Shown piece after piece: positions 8,498 through 19,792 of a stretch of DNA of 64,000 nt. The DNA is taken from contig LT827128.1 in the NCBI GenBank assembly GCA_900170005.1, positions 3,654,168-3,718,167 on the forward strand, in the 5' to 3' direction. Position 1 is the stretch's first letter. Each line of letters begins with the position of its first letter. The position numbers were made by a program, and so were the translations under genes. The DNA comes from Gordonibacter massiliensis (ex Traore et al. 2017) (GTDB lineage: Bacteria; Actinomycetota; Coriobacteriia; Coriobacteriales; Eggerthellaceae). Below the pieces are notes generated by a model. It ran no database searches and was not told the origin of the DNA. It worked only from the letters and a program-made list of their open reading frames with translations.

Positions 8498-9115
8498 GTG
8501 AAAGACAGAGCGAAAAAAGCATCGACTCGCATGGGGGTCGCCGCAGTGGCCGGCGCCGGCATGACGTTTGCTTTTCCTGCGCTCGCGTTCGCCAGTGAAG
8601 AGGAGGCGGGCGGCATCAGCGCGATTCTGCCCGACATGGCGGAGTTCATCCCCATGCTCATCATCTTCATCTTGCTGTGGATCATCCTCGCGAAGTTCGG
8701 CTGGCCGATGTTCGAGGCCATGCTCGACAAGCGCGAGAAGATGGTCAAGGATGCCCTTGAGAAGTCCGAAGAGGCCCGCATCGAGAGCGAGCGGGTGCTC
8801 GAGGAGTACCGGGTGCAGCTGGCCGACGCCAAGGCCCAGGCGGCTCAGATCGTGGCCGACGCCAAGCAGACCGGCGAAGCCGCTAAAGCCGACATCACGG
8901 CCAAGGCCCAGTCCGAGGCGACCGACATGATCGCCAAGGCGAAGGTCGCCATCGAGGCGGAGAAGAAGGCGGCCATCGCCGAGCTCCAGAGCTCCGTTGC
9001 CGACACGTCCGTCGCCGTTGCGGCGCGGCTCATCGGCGAGGACCTCACGGAGGGCGAGCACCGCAAGATCATCGAGCGCTACGTGAACGAGGCGGGCAGT
9101 TTCGATGCCAACTAA
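8498..9115 (+). CDS. atpF: F0 ATP synthase subunit b with N-terminal signal-like extension
   Basis: Peripheral stalk subunit of 205 residues. The membrane anchor FIPMLIIFILLWIILAKFGW (about 48-67) is followed by a long charged coiled coil. Unusually, residues 1-33 (basic start, hydrophobic VAAVAGAGMTFAFPALAFAS) look like a cleavable signal peptide ahead of the normal anchor. The GTG at 8498 has AAAGGAGG nine bases upstream, which supports the long form rather than an internal start. The 3' end overlaps atpH by 11 bases. Confidence 0.94.
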   Translation: MKDRAKKASTRMGVAAVAGAGMTFAFPALAFASEEEAGGISAILPDMAEFIPMLIIFILLWIILAKFGWPMFEAMLDKREKMVKDALEKSEEARIESERVLEEYRVQLADAKAQAAQIVADAKQTGEAAKADITAKAQSEATDMIAKAKVAIEAEKKAAIAELQSSVADTSVAVAARLIGEDLTEGEHRKIIERYVNEAGSFDAN

Positions 9116-9683
9116 TCGTCTTATCGTCAAAGAGGAAGTGGCAGTGTATGCCGCCGTCCTGTTCGATGGGGCGTTCGAAGCGGGCGGCCGTGACGCGGTT
9201 CTCGAGGTGCGCGACCAGATGGTGCGCGTTGCCGAGTCCATGCGCACGAACATGGAGCTGTCCGTTGCCTTGTCAGACCCGGGCTACACGCCCGAGCAGC
9301 GGGCCGAGCTTGCGAGGAACGTGTTCGCAGGCTGCAACCCGGTTCTGCTCGACGTGCTGGCGGTTCTGGCCGAACGGGGCGATGCTGCGCTGCTGCCCCG
9401 CGTGCTCGAAAGTTTCGCAGAGCAGCTCCAAAGCAAGTTGAACGTATGCGTGGTGGACGTCACGACGGCGGTCGAGCTCGACGACGACCTGCGGCGCATC
9501 ATTACGGAAAAAGCCGAAGCCGATCTGGACACGAACGTTGTCCTGCGCGAGAGCGTCGACAAGTCCATATTGGGCGGCATCATCATGAGCACGAACGGAA
9601 AGCGCATCGACGCCAGCGTGGTATCCCAGCTGGATCATGCTCGCAACGTGCTCAAAACGACTACAGATGGAGGTGAATGCTAG
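9105..9683 (+). CDS. atpH: F1 ATP synthase subunit delta
   Basis: A 192-residue stator protein joining subunit b to F1. It has the typical N-terminal helical bundle ([17 protein letters not shown]) and the C-terminal hallmark [17 protein letters not shown] (about residues 160-176). The ATG lies inside the end of atpF, so translation is coupled. Position between atpF and atpA is canonical. Confidence 0.95.
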   Translation: MPTNRLIVKEEVAVYAAVLFDGAFEAGGRDAVLEVRDQMVRVAESMRTNMELSVALSDPGYTPEQRAELARNVFAGCNPVLLDVLAVLAERGDAALLPRVLESFAEQLQSKLNVCVVDVTTAVELDDDLRRIITEKAEADLDTNVVLRESVDKSILGGIIMSTNGKRIDASVVSQLDHARNVLKTTTDGGEC

Positions 9684-11248
9684 TGACTGAAATCACCGCT
9701 AAGTCCATTGACGATGCGTTGCGCAAGCAGCTTGACGCCCTGAAGGTCAACATCGAGTCTCGCGAGGTCGGAACCGTCATCCAAATCGGCGACGGCATCG
9801 CCCGCGTCGACGGCCTGCGCGACGCCATGGCAGGCGAGCTCCTCGAGTTCGTCGGTCAGGGCGGCAAGACCGTGTACGGTTTGGCTCAAAACCTCGAAGA
9901 GGACGAAGTCGGCGCCGTACTTCTCGGCGACGTCACGGCAATCAAGGAAAACGACCAGGTCCGCACGACCGGCCGTATCGTGGAAGTCCCGTCGGGCAAG
10001 GAAATGCTCGGCCGCGTGGTGAACCCGCTCGGCATGCCCATCGACGGCAAGGGCCCGATCAAGGCCGAGGGCATGCGCCCCGTGGAGTTCAAGGCTCCCG
10101 GCGTTATCGCCCGTAAGCCCGTGCACGAGCCCATGCAGACGGGTATCCTGGCTATCGACTCGATGATCCCCGTCGGCCGCGGCCAGCGCGAGCTCATCAT
10201 CGGCGACCGCCAGACCGGCAAGACCGCCATTGCGGTTGATGCGATCATCAACCAAAAAGGCAAGGGCATGATCTGCATCTACGTGGCTATCGGCCAGAAG
10301 GCCTCCACGGTTGCCGGCATCGTCGAGACGCTCGAGCGCTACGGCGCCATGGAGTACACCATCATCGTGACCGCGTCCGCGTCCGACTCCGCGCCGCTGC
10401 AGTACATCGCCCCCATGGCGGGTGCCGCCATCGGCGAGTTCTTCATGTACAACGGCGAGGACGGCAAGCCGGCTTCCGCCGACAACCCGGGCCGCCACGT
10501 GCTGTGCATCTACGACGACCTGTCCAAGCAGGCCGTCGCCTACCGCCAGATGTCGCTGACGCTGCGCCGCCCGCCGGGACGCGAGGCGTACCCCGGCGAC
10601 GTGTTCTACCTGCACTCGCGCCTGTTGGAGCGCGCGGTGAAGATGAACGACGAGAACGGCGCGGGTTCGCTCACGGCGCTCCCCATCATCGAGACGCAGG
10701 CCGGCGACGTGTCCGCCTACATCCCGACGAACGTCATCTCCATCACCGACGGGCAGATCTTCCTGCAGACCGACCTGTTCTTCCAGGGCCAGCGCCCCGC
10801 CGTCGACGTCGGCATCTCCGTGTCGCGCGTCGGTGGTTCCGCGCAGATCAAGGCCATGAAGCAGGTTGCCGGCTCGCTGCGCCTCGACCTCGCGTCCTAC
10901 CGCGAGCTGCAGGCGTTCACGCAGTTCGGCAGCGACCTGGACAAGGCCACGCAGGATCAGCTGAACCGCGGTGCCCACATGACCGAGCTGCTGAAGCAGG
11001 GTCGCTACAACCCCATGCCGGTTGAGGAGCAGGCGGTGTCCATCTACGCGGGCGGCCACGGCTACCTCGACGACATTCCGGTGGCCGACGTCGTGCGCTT
11101 CCGCGGCGAGCTGCTCGATTACATCCGCGCTTCCAAGCCGGAGATCTTCGAGAACATCGTGAAGGAGCAGAAGTTCACCGACGCGATCGAAACCGAGCTG
11201 AACGCCGCCATCGAGGCCTTCAAGCTGACGTTCTCGGCTTCGGCTTAA
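9683..11248 (+). CDS. atpA: F1 ATP synthase subunit alpha
   Basis: Regulatory nucleotide-binding subunit of F1, 521 residues. Walker A is GDRQTGKT (about 169-176), with [16 protein letters not shown] downstream. I place the start at GTG 9683 (VTEITAKS), nine bases after GGAGG; an ATG at 9677 in the same frame would sit only three bases from that site. The start overlaps the atpH stop. Full length for the family. Confidence 0.97.
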   Translation: MTEITAKSIDDALRKQLDALKVNIESREVGTVIQIGDGIARVDGLRDAMAGELLEFVGQGGKTVYGLAQNLEEDEVGAVLLGDVTAIKENDQVRTTGRIVEVPSGKEMLGRVVNPLGMPIDGKGPIKAEGMRPVEFKAPGVIARKPVHEPMQTGILAIDSMIPVGRGQRELIIGDRQTGKTAIAVDAIINQKGKGMICIYVAIGQKASTVAGIVETLERYGAMEYTIIVTASASDSAPLQYIAPMAGAAIGEFFMYNGEDGKPASADNPGRHVLCIYDDLSKQAVAYRQMSLTLRRPPGREAYPGDVFYLHSRLLERAVKMNDENGAGSLTALPIIETQAGDVSAYIPTNVISITDGQIFLQTDLFFQGQRPAVDVGISVSRVGGSAQIKAMKQVAGSLRLDLASYRELQAFTQFGSDLDKATQDQLNRGAHMTELLKQGRYNPMPVEEQAVSIYAGGHGYLDDIPVADVVRFRGELLDYIRASKPEIFENIVKEQKFTDAIETELNAAIEAFKLTFSASA

Positions 11249-11260
11249 GGCAGGTAGACC

Positions 11261-12190
11261 ATGCCCAACCTTCACGACATAGAACGGCGCATCAACTCCG
11301 TCTCCTCGACGAAGCAGATCACGCGCACCATGGAAATGGTGGCTGCGGCCAAGATCCGCCGCGCCTCGGAGCGGGTGTACAACGCCCTGCCGTGGGCGAG
11401 CGCCATATCGGACATGCTCGTCACCACGGCGAAGCACGCGCCGCTCGATTCCGAGCCGCTGCTCGCCACGCACGACGAGGTCAAGCGTGCCCTGATCGTG
11501 GTCATCGCGTCCGATCGCGGGCTTGCCGGCGGGTTCAACAGCAACGTGCTGCGCCACGCCGAGAAGCTCATCAAAGAGAAGGAGCGCCAGGGCATCGAGG
11601 TCAGCGTCGTCGCCTGCGGCAAGAAGGCCATCGGGTACTTTAGCTACCGCAACATCGTGCCGATTTTCGAGTTCCGCGACCTTTCGGCCGATCCGACGTA
11701 CGAAGAGGCGGCCGAGATCTCGCAGTTCGCCGGCGACAGCTACCGCGAGGGCAAGCTCGACGAGGTCATCATCGTGTTCAACCACGCGAAGAACGCGGCC
11801 GAGCAGCGGTTGATCGAGCAGCAGGTGCTGCCCATCAACACCACGAGCTACGCCGAGCTTCTTGGCCTGGCCCCGAAGGAGAAGGACTACTTCGAGCATT
11901 TCCGGGACAAGGACCTCGAGCACCTGCCCGGCGACATCGATTTCGAGCCCGACGCCGAATCGGTCATGCACTACCTGATGCGCGCCTACCTGCGCAACAC
12001 GTTCTACTACGCGCTCATCGACTCGGCAGCCGCCGAGCAGGGCGCGCGCCGCACCGCAATGAAGTCGGCGACCGACAACGCCAACGAGATGGTCAACACC
12101 CTGACCCGCGTGTACAACCGCGTGCGCCAGGGCGCTATCACGACCGAGATCTCGGAGATCGTCGGCGGCGCCGCAGCTTTGGAGGAATAA
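11261..12190 (+). CDS. atpG: F1 ATP synthase subunit gamma
   Basis: Central rotor shaft, 309 residues. The N-terminal helix MPNLHDIERRINSVSSTKQI and the C-terminal helix ending TRVYNRVRQGAITTEISEIV are the two conserved coiled-coil ends that sit in the alpha-beta hexamer. The middle part (about residues 195-230) is slightly longer than in E. coli. Its stop codon directly abuts the atpD start codon. Confidence 0.97.
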   Translation: MPNLHDIERRINSVSSTKQITRTMEMVAAAKIRRASERVYNALPWASAISDMLVTTAKHAPLDSEPLLATHDEVKRALIVVIASDRGLAGGFNSNVLRHAEKLIKEKERQGIEVSVVACGKKAIGYFSYRNIVPIFEFRDLSADPTYEEAAEISQFAGDSYREGKLDEVIIVFNHAKNAAEQRLIEQQVLPINTTSYAELLGLAPKEKDYFEHFRDKDLEHLPGDIDFEPDAESVMHYLMRAYLRNTFYYALIDSAAAEQGARRTAMKSATDNANEMVNTLTRVYNRVRQGAITTEISEIVGGAAALEE

Positions 12191-14084
<1,894 letters not shown>

Positions 14085-14116
14085 CACGTTGCCACATCAC
14101 CGAAGCACCTTTACGA

Positions 14117-14152
14117 GAAGGGGAGCGCCCGCGAGGCCGCTCCCCTTCTTTG
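14117..14152 (+). terminator. intrinsic terminator of the atp operon
   Basis: GAAGGGGAGCG (14117-14127) pairs with CGCTCCCCTTC (14138-14148), followed by TTTGTGTG. Located 33 bases after the atpC stop. Confidence 0.85.
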
Positions 14153-14234
14153 TGTGACGGCAGGCAGGTTGTCACCTTGAATGCAGGCGACACAGCGCCC
14201 CTTGTCATCGTGGGCGCAGACGGCAATAGCGCAC

Positions 14235-14354
14235 CTTGTCATCCTGAGCGCAGGCGGCGAAGCCGCCGGAGTCGAAGGATCTTCGACTCCGGCGGCTTTA
14301 CGTAGTTGAAGATCCTTCGACTACGGCCTTCGGCCTCCGCTCAGAATGACAAGG
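14235..14354. repeat. TCATCCTGAG palindromic repeat, copy 1
   Basis: About 120 bases with ends CTTGTCATCCTGAGCG and CGCTCAGAATGACAAG and an inner pair GTCGAAGGATCTTC / GAAGATCCTTCGAC. A second copy lies at 16018-16131, so the two bracket the LuxR-type gene. Shorter TGTCAYC fragments precede it (14168, 14208). It also covers most of the atpC-regulator gap, which holds no gene. Confidence 0.85.
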
Positions 14355-14400
14355 GCGGGGAGGGGGTTTCGGCTCGCCGCTTCGCGGTGTCCTGCGAACG

Positions 14401-15867
14401 CTACGCCTCATCGGGGTCGGCGGCTTCGATGGCGTCGAGAAGCTCCTCGCGCGAGTTGATGCCCATCTTCCGGTAGATGTTGTACGTATGCGACTTCACC
14501 GTGTGGCTGGAGATGCACAGCTTGTTCTGGATGTGCTCGATGCCGCGGCCCTTCGCCATGAGGTAGAACACCTCGGTCTCGCGCGCGGACAGCTTGGCGT
14601 CGCGCGCCACCACCGCGCAGCGGGCCTTCCAGCGGCCCTGTTCGTGCTCCTGCTCGCTGGTTGCCGACGTTGCGGCGTCCTCGTCGTCGGCGGGCCTGTG
14701 CTGCGGCGCGAACGTGATGAACGCCGCCAGCACCACCACCAAGCCCAGGGCCACGCCCGAGAGCACGGAGTAGTTCGCCGCACCCGCGACGGCCGGCAAC
14801 AGCCCGAGCGCGAACCCCGCCGCCATGCCCGCGCCCAGCACGCCTTGGCTCATGCCCACGAAGAACAGGGGCGCGGCATGCCGCTTGTGCGCCGTGTGCA
14901 CCTCGAAGGCCATGCTCGTCACCACCAAGAACACGTACGCGGCCAGAAGCAGCAGGTTCGAGAGCGCGTATACCGGCCCGGTGAACAGCGCCATGGCCAC
15001 GAGCGACACCACCAAAAACGGAAACACCATGCGCAGCATGTCGATCTGCCTCATGCGCCCCGCGAAGCGCTTCATGAACGCGAGCGCCGCGAACGCCCCG
15101 GCGAGGATGAACGCGGCGATGCCGCCGAACAGCAGCGGGTCGCCGGGCAGCTGCGTGACCGAGCCGGCGCCGAGGCCGAACACGATGCCGTAGACCACGT
15201 AGATGACGCCGAACGCCCACGACATCCCGGCGTTCTCGCGCGACGTGGCCAGCGGGACGCGCTCCTCGTCGGCGGGCTCGGCCTCGTGGGCCACCACGCG
15301 CTCCACGCCCAGGCTGACCAACGGGCACACCACCAGCATGACGATGCTGAAATAGGACGGCAGCAGGTTGATGACCAGGTAGAGGAAGCCGCCGCAGGCG
15401 GTGGAGAGCGCCATGCAGCGCGCCACGGAGCGCTCGTCCATGCGCGACACCACCGGCATCCAGACGAACAGCAGGCATCCCAGCCCCGCGCCCGACAGCG
15501 CCCACGCCACGAGGTCGAAGGCGAGCGGCAGCGGCGCTCCCAGCGCCGCGTAGACGGTGGGCGACACGGCGGCGATGACGCAGAACAGCACGACGAGCGC
15601 GTACATGGCTCGCCGGCCCCGCGGCGTGGGCAGGCCGTCGGCCGCATGCGACAACGCGAAGGCGCACGCCCCGAAACCGACGAAGAACACGATGCGCAGA
15701 GCCAGGTGGTACCACAAGCGGTCGATGCCGGGGTCGAGGAACGAGTTGCGCATGAGCATGGCGAAGAAGCACGCCCAAAAGAGCGCCATGCCGCCCACCA
15801 CTGAAAGCAACAAGGTCGGAGATACGTTTTGACGTGGGGTTTCCCCGTCACTCAGACTTTTTTCCAT
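14401..15867 (-). CDS. LuxR-type transcriptional regulator with polytopic membrane domain
   Basis: The N-terminal about 400 residues are roughly twelve hydrophobic segments resembling an MFS-like sensor; the C-terminal end is a LuxR helix-turn-helix (LSARETEVFYLMAKGRGIEH followed by CISSHTVKSHTYNIYRKMG). I prefer ATG 15867 (MEKSLSDGETP); the frame extends to a GTG at 15981. This architecture is common in Eggerthella-type genomes beside anaerobic respiratory or dehydroxylase genes. It faces the molybdopterin operon starting at 16229, so it probably controls it in response to a substrate sensed at the membrane. That link is inference. Confidence 0.88.
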   Translation of the reverse strand: MEKSLSDGETPRQNVSPTLLLSVVGGMALFWACFFAMLMRNSFLDPGIDRLWYHLALRIVFFVGFGACAFALSHAADGLPTPRGRRAMYALVVLFCVIAAVSPTVYAALGAPLPLAFDLVAWALSGAGLGCLLFVWMPVVSRMDERSVARCMALSTACGGFLYLVINLLPSYFSIVMLVVCPLVSLGVERVVAHEAEPADEERVPLATSRENAGMSWAFGVIYVVYGIVFGLGAGSVTQLPGDPLLFGGIAAFILAGAFAALAFMKRFAGRMRQIDMLRMVFPFLVVSLVAMALFTGPVYALSNLLLLAAYVFLVVTSMAFEVHTAHKRHAAPLFFVGMSQGVLGAGMAAGFALGLLPAVAGAANYSVLSGVALGLVVVLAAFITFAPQHRPADDEDAATSATSEQEHEQGRWKARCAVVARDAKLSARETEVFYLMAKGRGIEHIQNKLCISSHTVKSHTYNIYRKMGINSREELLDAIEAADPDEA

Positions 15868-16017
15868 AGGCGTTCCCGCGGCCCCCTCCCGCATATCGCC
15901 GAGGCTCCGAACGCGGAACCAGACGATTGGTCGATGGCGTCCATCATAAACGCTCCCTAAGATCGTGGCAAGGAAGGACACCCGCCCCGAGGCACGGCGA
16001 AACGGTTCTTCCCCTCT

Positions 16018-16131
16018 GTCATCCTGAGCGGAGGCGGCGAAGCCGCCGGAGTCGAAGGATCTTCAAGTACGGCGACCTTTCCGTTGCTGAAGATCCTTCG
16101 ACTTCGGCCTTCGGCCTCCGCTCAGGATGAC
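16018..16131. repeat. TCATCCTGAG palindromic repeat, copy 2
   Basis: Same element as at 14235, with ends TGTCATCCTGAGCGGAGGC and GCCTCCGCTCAGGATGACG and inner pair GTCGAAGGATCTTC / GAAGATCCTTCGAC. It lies in the shared regulatory gap between the LuxR-type gene and the molybdopterin operon, so it separates or overlaps their promoters. Confidence 0.85.
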
Positions 16132-16228
16132 GAGGGGGGGGATGCGAGCAACGGCGTCCCCACGGGGTCGACCCGCACGTGCGCGGGGAGCGGGTGCATC
16201 CGAAGACGAGAGGACGAGGAGGCAAGGT

Positions 16229-18463
16229 ATGGCTGAGGAGTATCGAATCGTGCAGCACGACAAGCCGTTCCAGTACCAAGAGGGCGGCTTCGACGTCACG
16301 CGCGGTTGCGCGTGGACGGGCCCGGGCTGCCACTTGGGGTGCGGCGTCATCATGTACACCGACGAAGAGGGCAAGCTCGCGAAATGCGAAGGCGACCCGG
16401 AGGACCCGTGGACGAACGGCAGGCTGTGCATGCGCTGCCTGGACGTTCCCGAGGTGACGCACCACAAGGAGCGCCTGCAGTATCCCATGAAGCGCGCCCG
16501 CGAGGACCGCGGCCTCGACAAGTGGGAGCGCATCACGTGGGACGAGGCCTACGACCTCATCACCGACGAGTTCATGGCCATGAAGGAGCAGTACGGCGCC
16601 GAGTCCGTCATCTTCGCGCAGGGCACGGGCCGCGACATCGCCGCGTACATCACGCGCCTGTCCTGGTCGTTCGGCAGCCCGAACTACACGGGCCTGCTGT
16701 CGGGCCAAGCGTGCTACCTGCCGCGCATCGCCGGTATGGCCGCCACCACCGGCGCGCCGTGGATCCCCGACGCCGCGCAGCAGTTCCCCGAGCGCTACGA
16801 CCATCCGGACTACGAGGTGCCCGAGGTCATGTTCGTGTGGGGCAACTACCCGCTGAAGTCGAACATCGAGGGCTTCTACGGCCACTGGGTCATCGACCTC
16901 ATGAAGCGCGGCATGAAGCTGGTCACCGTGGACCCGAAGGTCACCTGGCTGGCCACGAAGAGCGAGCTGCACCTGCGCGTGCGCCCCGGCACCGACGCGG
17001 CGCTGGCGTTGGGCATGATGAACGTCATCATCGAGGAGGACCTGTACGACCACGAGTTCGTGGACAACTGGTGCTACGGCTTCGACGAGCTGGCCGCGCG
17101 CGCCAAGGAGTTCCCCGTCGAGCGCGTGTCCGAGATCACCTGGGTGCCGGCGGACAAGATCGTGGCGGCGGCCCGCATGCTGGGCAACGCCAAAAACTCC
17201 ACGTTGCAGTGGGGCGTGGCCGTGGACATGACCCGCGAGGCCATGCCGGCCGGCCAGGCCATTCTGGCCCTCTGGGAGATCACGGGCAACATGGAGCGTC
17301 CCGGCGGCATGATCGTGGCGCCGGAGATCCTCTCGGTGGCCGGCGGCTGGGGCCGCGAGATCCTAGGTCAGGAGCAGGAGGCCAAGCGCATCGGCATCCA
17401 GAAGTACCCGCTGTTCAACTTCGGGTTCGCCGTGTCGCAGCCCGACGAGACCGTGAAGACCATCGAGACGGGCGACCCCTACGAGATCCATGGCGCCTGG
17501 CTGCAGACCACGAACCCCATCGCCTGCATGGGCGCCGACCCGCAGCGTCTGTACAAAGCGCTGAACAAGCTGGACTTCATCGTGGTGGTCGACCTGTTCA
17601 AGACGCCCACCATCGCCGCTCTGGCCGACGTGGTGCTGCCGGCCTGCACGTTCCCCGAGCGCAACGGCATCGCGTTCGTGTCCGGCGCGCAGCGCGGATC
17701 GACCATAAACAAGGTCACGGACGTGGGCGAGTGCCGAAGCGACATGCAGATCAACCTTGAGCTGGGCAAGCGCTGGAACCCCGAGGCGTGGCCGTGGGAC
17801 AACGTGGACGAGATGTTCACCGACATGCTGAAGCCCACCGACATGTCGTTCGAGGAGCTGCAAGAGGTCGCGCCGGCCTACCAGCCTATCGAGTACTACC
17901 GCTACAAGACCGGCAAGCTGCGCAAGGACGGCACGCCCGGCTTCAACACGCCCACCGGCCGCATCGAGCTGTGGAGCAACTTCTACAACCAGGCCGGCCT
18001 CGACCCGCTGCCGTACTTCGAGGAGCCCGAGCCCGGCCCCGGCGCCACGCCCGAGCTCATGGACGAGTTCCCGCTCGTCATGACCAGCGGCGCGCGCACG
18101 TGGGGCATGTTCCACTCCGAGCATCGCCAGATCGAGCGCATGCGCCACTACCGCCCGTGGCCTCTCATGGAGATCCATCCCGACACGGCCGCGAAGTACG
18201 GCATCCAAGACGGCGACTGGGTGTGGATGGAGGGCCCCATGGGCCGCGCCAAGCGCAAGGCGAAGCTCACGCCCGTCATGGATCGCCGCATCGTGTCGTG
18301 CGACCACGGCTGGTGGTTCCCCGAGGGCGACCCCGAGAAGTTCTACGACGTGTTCGACCTCAACATCAACAACACGCTGCCGTGGATTCCCGGCAAGAGC
18401 GGCTTCGGCTCGAACTACAAGAGCTCCATCTGCAAGATCTACAAAGTGGAAGAGGGGGAATAG
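16229..18463 (+). CDS. molybdopterin-dependent oxidoreductase, DMSO reductase family catalytic subunit
   Basis: A 744-residue bis-MGD enzyme. N-terminal Fe-S cysteines are visible as C27, C34, C38 and C67 (or C70); Cys162 in SGQACYLPR is a candidate molybdenum ligand. No Tat signal is present, so it should be cytoplasmic, unlike most DmsA-type reductases. The ATG at 16229 follows GAGGAGGCAAGG; the longer open frame to 16127 is not needed. It leads an operon with a small Fe-S protein and a membrane protein. Size and layout resemble the acetylene hydratase, pyrogallol transhydroxylase and catechol dehydroxylase branch; the substrate is unknown. Confidence 0.9.
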   Translation: MAEEYRIVQHDKPFQYQEGGFDVTRGCAWTGPGCHLGCGVIMYTDEEGKLAKCEGDPEDPWTNGRLCMRCLDVPEVTHHKERLQYPMKRAREDRGLDKWERITWDEAYDLITDEFMAMKEQYGAESVIFAQGTGRDIAAYITRLSWSFGSPNYTGLLSGQACYLPRIAGMAATTGAPWIPDAAQQFPERYDHPDYEVPEVMFVWGNYPLKSNIEGFYGHWVIDLMKRGMKLVTVDPKVTWLATKSELHLRVRPGTDAALALGMMNVIIEEDLYDHEFVDNWCYGFDELAARAKEFPVERVSEITWVPADKIVAAARMLGNAKNSTLQWGVAVDMTREAMPAGQAILALWEITGNMERPGGMIVAPEILSVAGGWGREILGQEQEAKRIGIQKYPLFNFGFAVSQPDETVKTIETGDPYEIHGAWLQTTNPIACMGADPQRLYKALNKLDFIVVVDLFKTPTIAALADVVLPACTFPERNGIAFVSGAQRGSTINKVTDVGECRSDMQINLELGKRWNPEAWPWDNVDEMFTDMLKPTDMSFEELQEVAPAYQPIEYYRYKTGKLRKDGTPGFNTPTGRIELWSNFYNQAGLDPLPYFEEPEPGPGATPELMDEFPLVMTSGARTWGMFHSEHRQIERMRHYRPWPLMEIHPDTAAKYGIQDGDWVWMEGPMGRAKRKAKLTPVMDRRIVSCDHGWWFPEGDPEKFYDVFDLNINNTLPWIPGKSGFGSNYKSSICKIYKVEEGE

Positions 18464-18466
18464 ACC

Positions 18467-18808
18467 ATGGCGAAGTACGGAATCCTGGCCGACGCTCAGT
18501 GGTGCTCGGGCTGCCATAGCTGCGAGGTGGCCTGCCAGATGGAGCACGGCCTGCCCGTGGGCGAGACGGGCATCAAAGTGGTGAAGATCGGCCCGTGGGC
18601 CATCGGCGACGAGGCCGACGAGAACTGGCAGTTCAGCTACCTGCCCATCCCCACGAAGCAGTGCGACACCTGCGCCGCCCGTCGGGCTCTGGGCAAGGTG
18701 CCCACCTGCGTGCAGCACTGCCAGTCGCAGTGCCTGGAGTTCGGCCCGCTCGACGAGCTGTCCGAGCGCCTGGACGTGAAGCAGAAGACGCTGTTCGTGG
18801 TGGCGTAA
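18467..18808 (+). CDS. small 4Fe-4S ferredoxin-like subunit
   Basis: Only 113 residues, with two clusters: C-x2-C-x2-C-x3-C at CSGCHSCEVAC (about 13-23) and C-x2-C-x11-C-x3-C beginning CDTCAARR and ending CVQHC. Typical DmsB-type partners bind four clusters in about 200 residues, so this is a reduced form. It starts three bases after the catalytic subunit stop and surely is its electron-transfer partner. Confidence 0.88.
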   Translation: MAKYGILADAQWCSGCHSCEVACQMEHGLPVGETGIKVVKIGPWAIGDEADENWQFSYLPIPTKQCDTCAARRALGKVPTCVQHCQSQCLEFGPLDELSERLDVKQKTLFVVA

Positions 18809-18867
18809 GGGGGATTTCCTGATCTGAGCGGGCCCGCCTTGTGCGGGCCCGCAGACAAGGAGCGGAT

Positions 18868-19404
18868 ATGCATTCCAAGAAGTACTATATCGTGTACGGC
18901 CTGTTCTTCTCGTTCATCGTGGCGGCGGTGCTTTGTTTGTGCCTGACCGTCATGCAGGGGATGCCGCATATCGACCCGGTGTTCTACGCCATGAGCTTCG
19001 GCGTGGCGTTCATCACGTCGTTCGTGGTCACGGCCGTGATACCGCTGGCGCGCATCGCGGCGGCGTGCGCCGTGTACTACGACGCGAAGCCGGGGTCGGT
19101 GGCGTTTCGGCTCATCCAGAACGTGTTCTTCAGCACGCTCATCATGTTCTTCCTCGGCATCGTCATGACGGCGTTCATGACGGGCGTGGGGGAGACGCAG
19201 GTTATGAGCGCCATGACGGGGCAGATGATGGGCGTGAACCTGTTCGACCGGTTCGTGGGCCTGTGCCTGCAGTTCTGGCCGACCATCGTCATCGTGGCGT
19301 TCCTGTCCGATCCGGCGGCCGGCGGGCTGGCTGGGCTGCTGGTGAAGGAGAAGGCGCCCGAGGTGGGCGGCGCCCCTGCACCGAAGGAGGCGCCGGCCGC
19401 CTAG
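18868..19404 (+). CDS. four-helix membrane protein of the molybdopterin operon
   Basis: A 178-residue protein with four hydrophobic segments (about 6-27, 41-63, 84-106, 128-147) and an Ala/Pro/Lys-rich tail. The ATG at 18868 has AAGGAGCG upstream. It is not a NrfD or DmsC-like quinol anchor by sequence and has no obvious heme histidine pairs. The two halves each start with a short helix and a glycine/methionine-rich loop, which weakly suggests an internal duplication (DUF2798-like). By position it may anchor the enzyme or move its substrate. Confidence 0.7.
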   Translation: MHSKKYYIVYGLFFSFIVAAVLCLCLTVMQGMPHIDPVFYAMSFGVAFITSFVVTAVIPLARIAAACAVYYDAKPGSVAFRLIQNVFFSTLIMFFLGIVMTAFMTGVGETQVMSAMTGQMMGVNLFDRFVGLCLQFWPTIVIVAFLSDPAAGGLAGLLVKEKAPEVGGAPAPKEAPAA

Positions 19405-19492
19405 GCGCGGAGCGTTGCGCACGCGAAACCTGCAACAGAGCGTGAATCGGGGAGTCGGCCTGCGCCGGCTTCCCGCGTTTGAAAGGAAGGCC

Positions 19493-19792
19493 ATGGAAGA
19501 TCGCTACGGCAAGAAAAACGATGGCGTCGAGGTCGCTGGCGGCTGCGGCAATGGCGATAACCGTGTGCGCAGCCAGAAGCTCGCGCCTCCGACGCCCGAC
19601 GAGATAAGCGAGGTCGTGGACGCTGTGACCGGGGCCACGTGGGGCGAGCGCAACCGCATCATGGAGGTTCGCTTCGCCGCCCGCTTGAGCGAGGCTCCGG
19701 ACGACGTTCCGGCATTCAGTCCGCCGGGCACGCCCCTTTCCGATTCTGCCGAACCGCGAAGCGCGGGACGCCGAGAAGCGCCTAGCGCATGA
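19493..19792 (+). CDS. hypothetical protein, 99 aa
   Basis: Starts with ATG at 19493 after GAAAGGAAGG. Hydrophilic, with a possible helix LAPPTPDEISEVVDAVTGAT and a disordered proline-rich tail. No recognised family. It overlaps by 11 bases the convergent aldo/keto reductase gene. It may be the last gene of the molybdopterin operon, which would make it a candidate accessory or chaperone, but nothing in the sequence shows this. Confidence 0.5.
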   Translation: MEDRYGKKNDGVEVAGGCGNGDNRVRSQKLAPPTPDEISEVVDAVTGATWGERNRIMEVRFAARLSEAPDDVPAFSPPGTPLSDSAEPRSAGRREAPSA

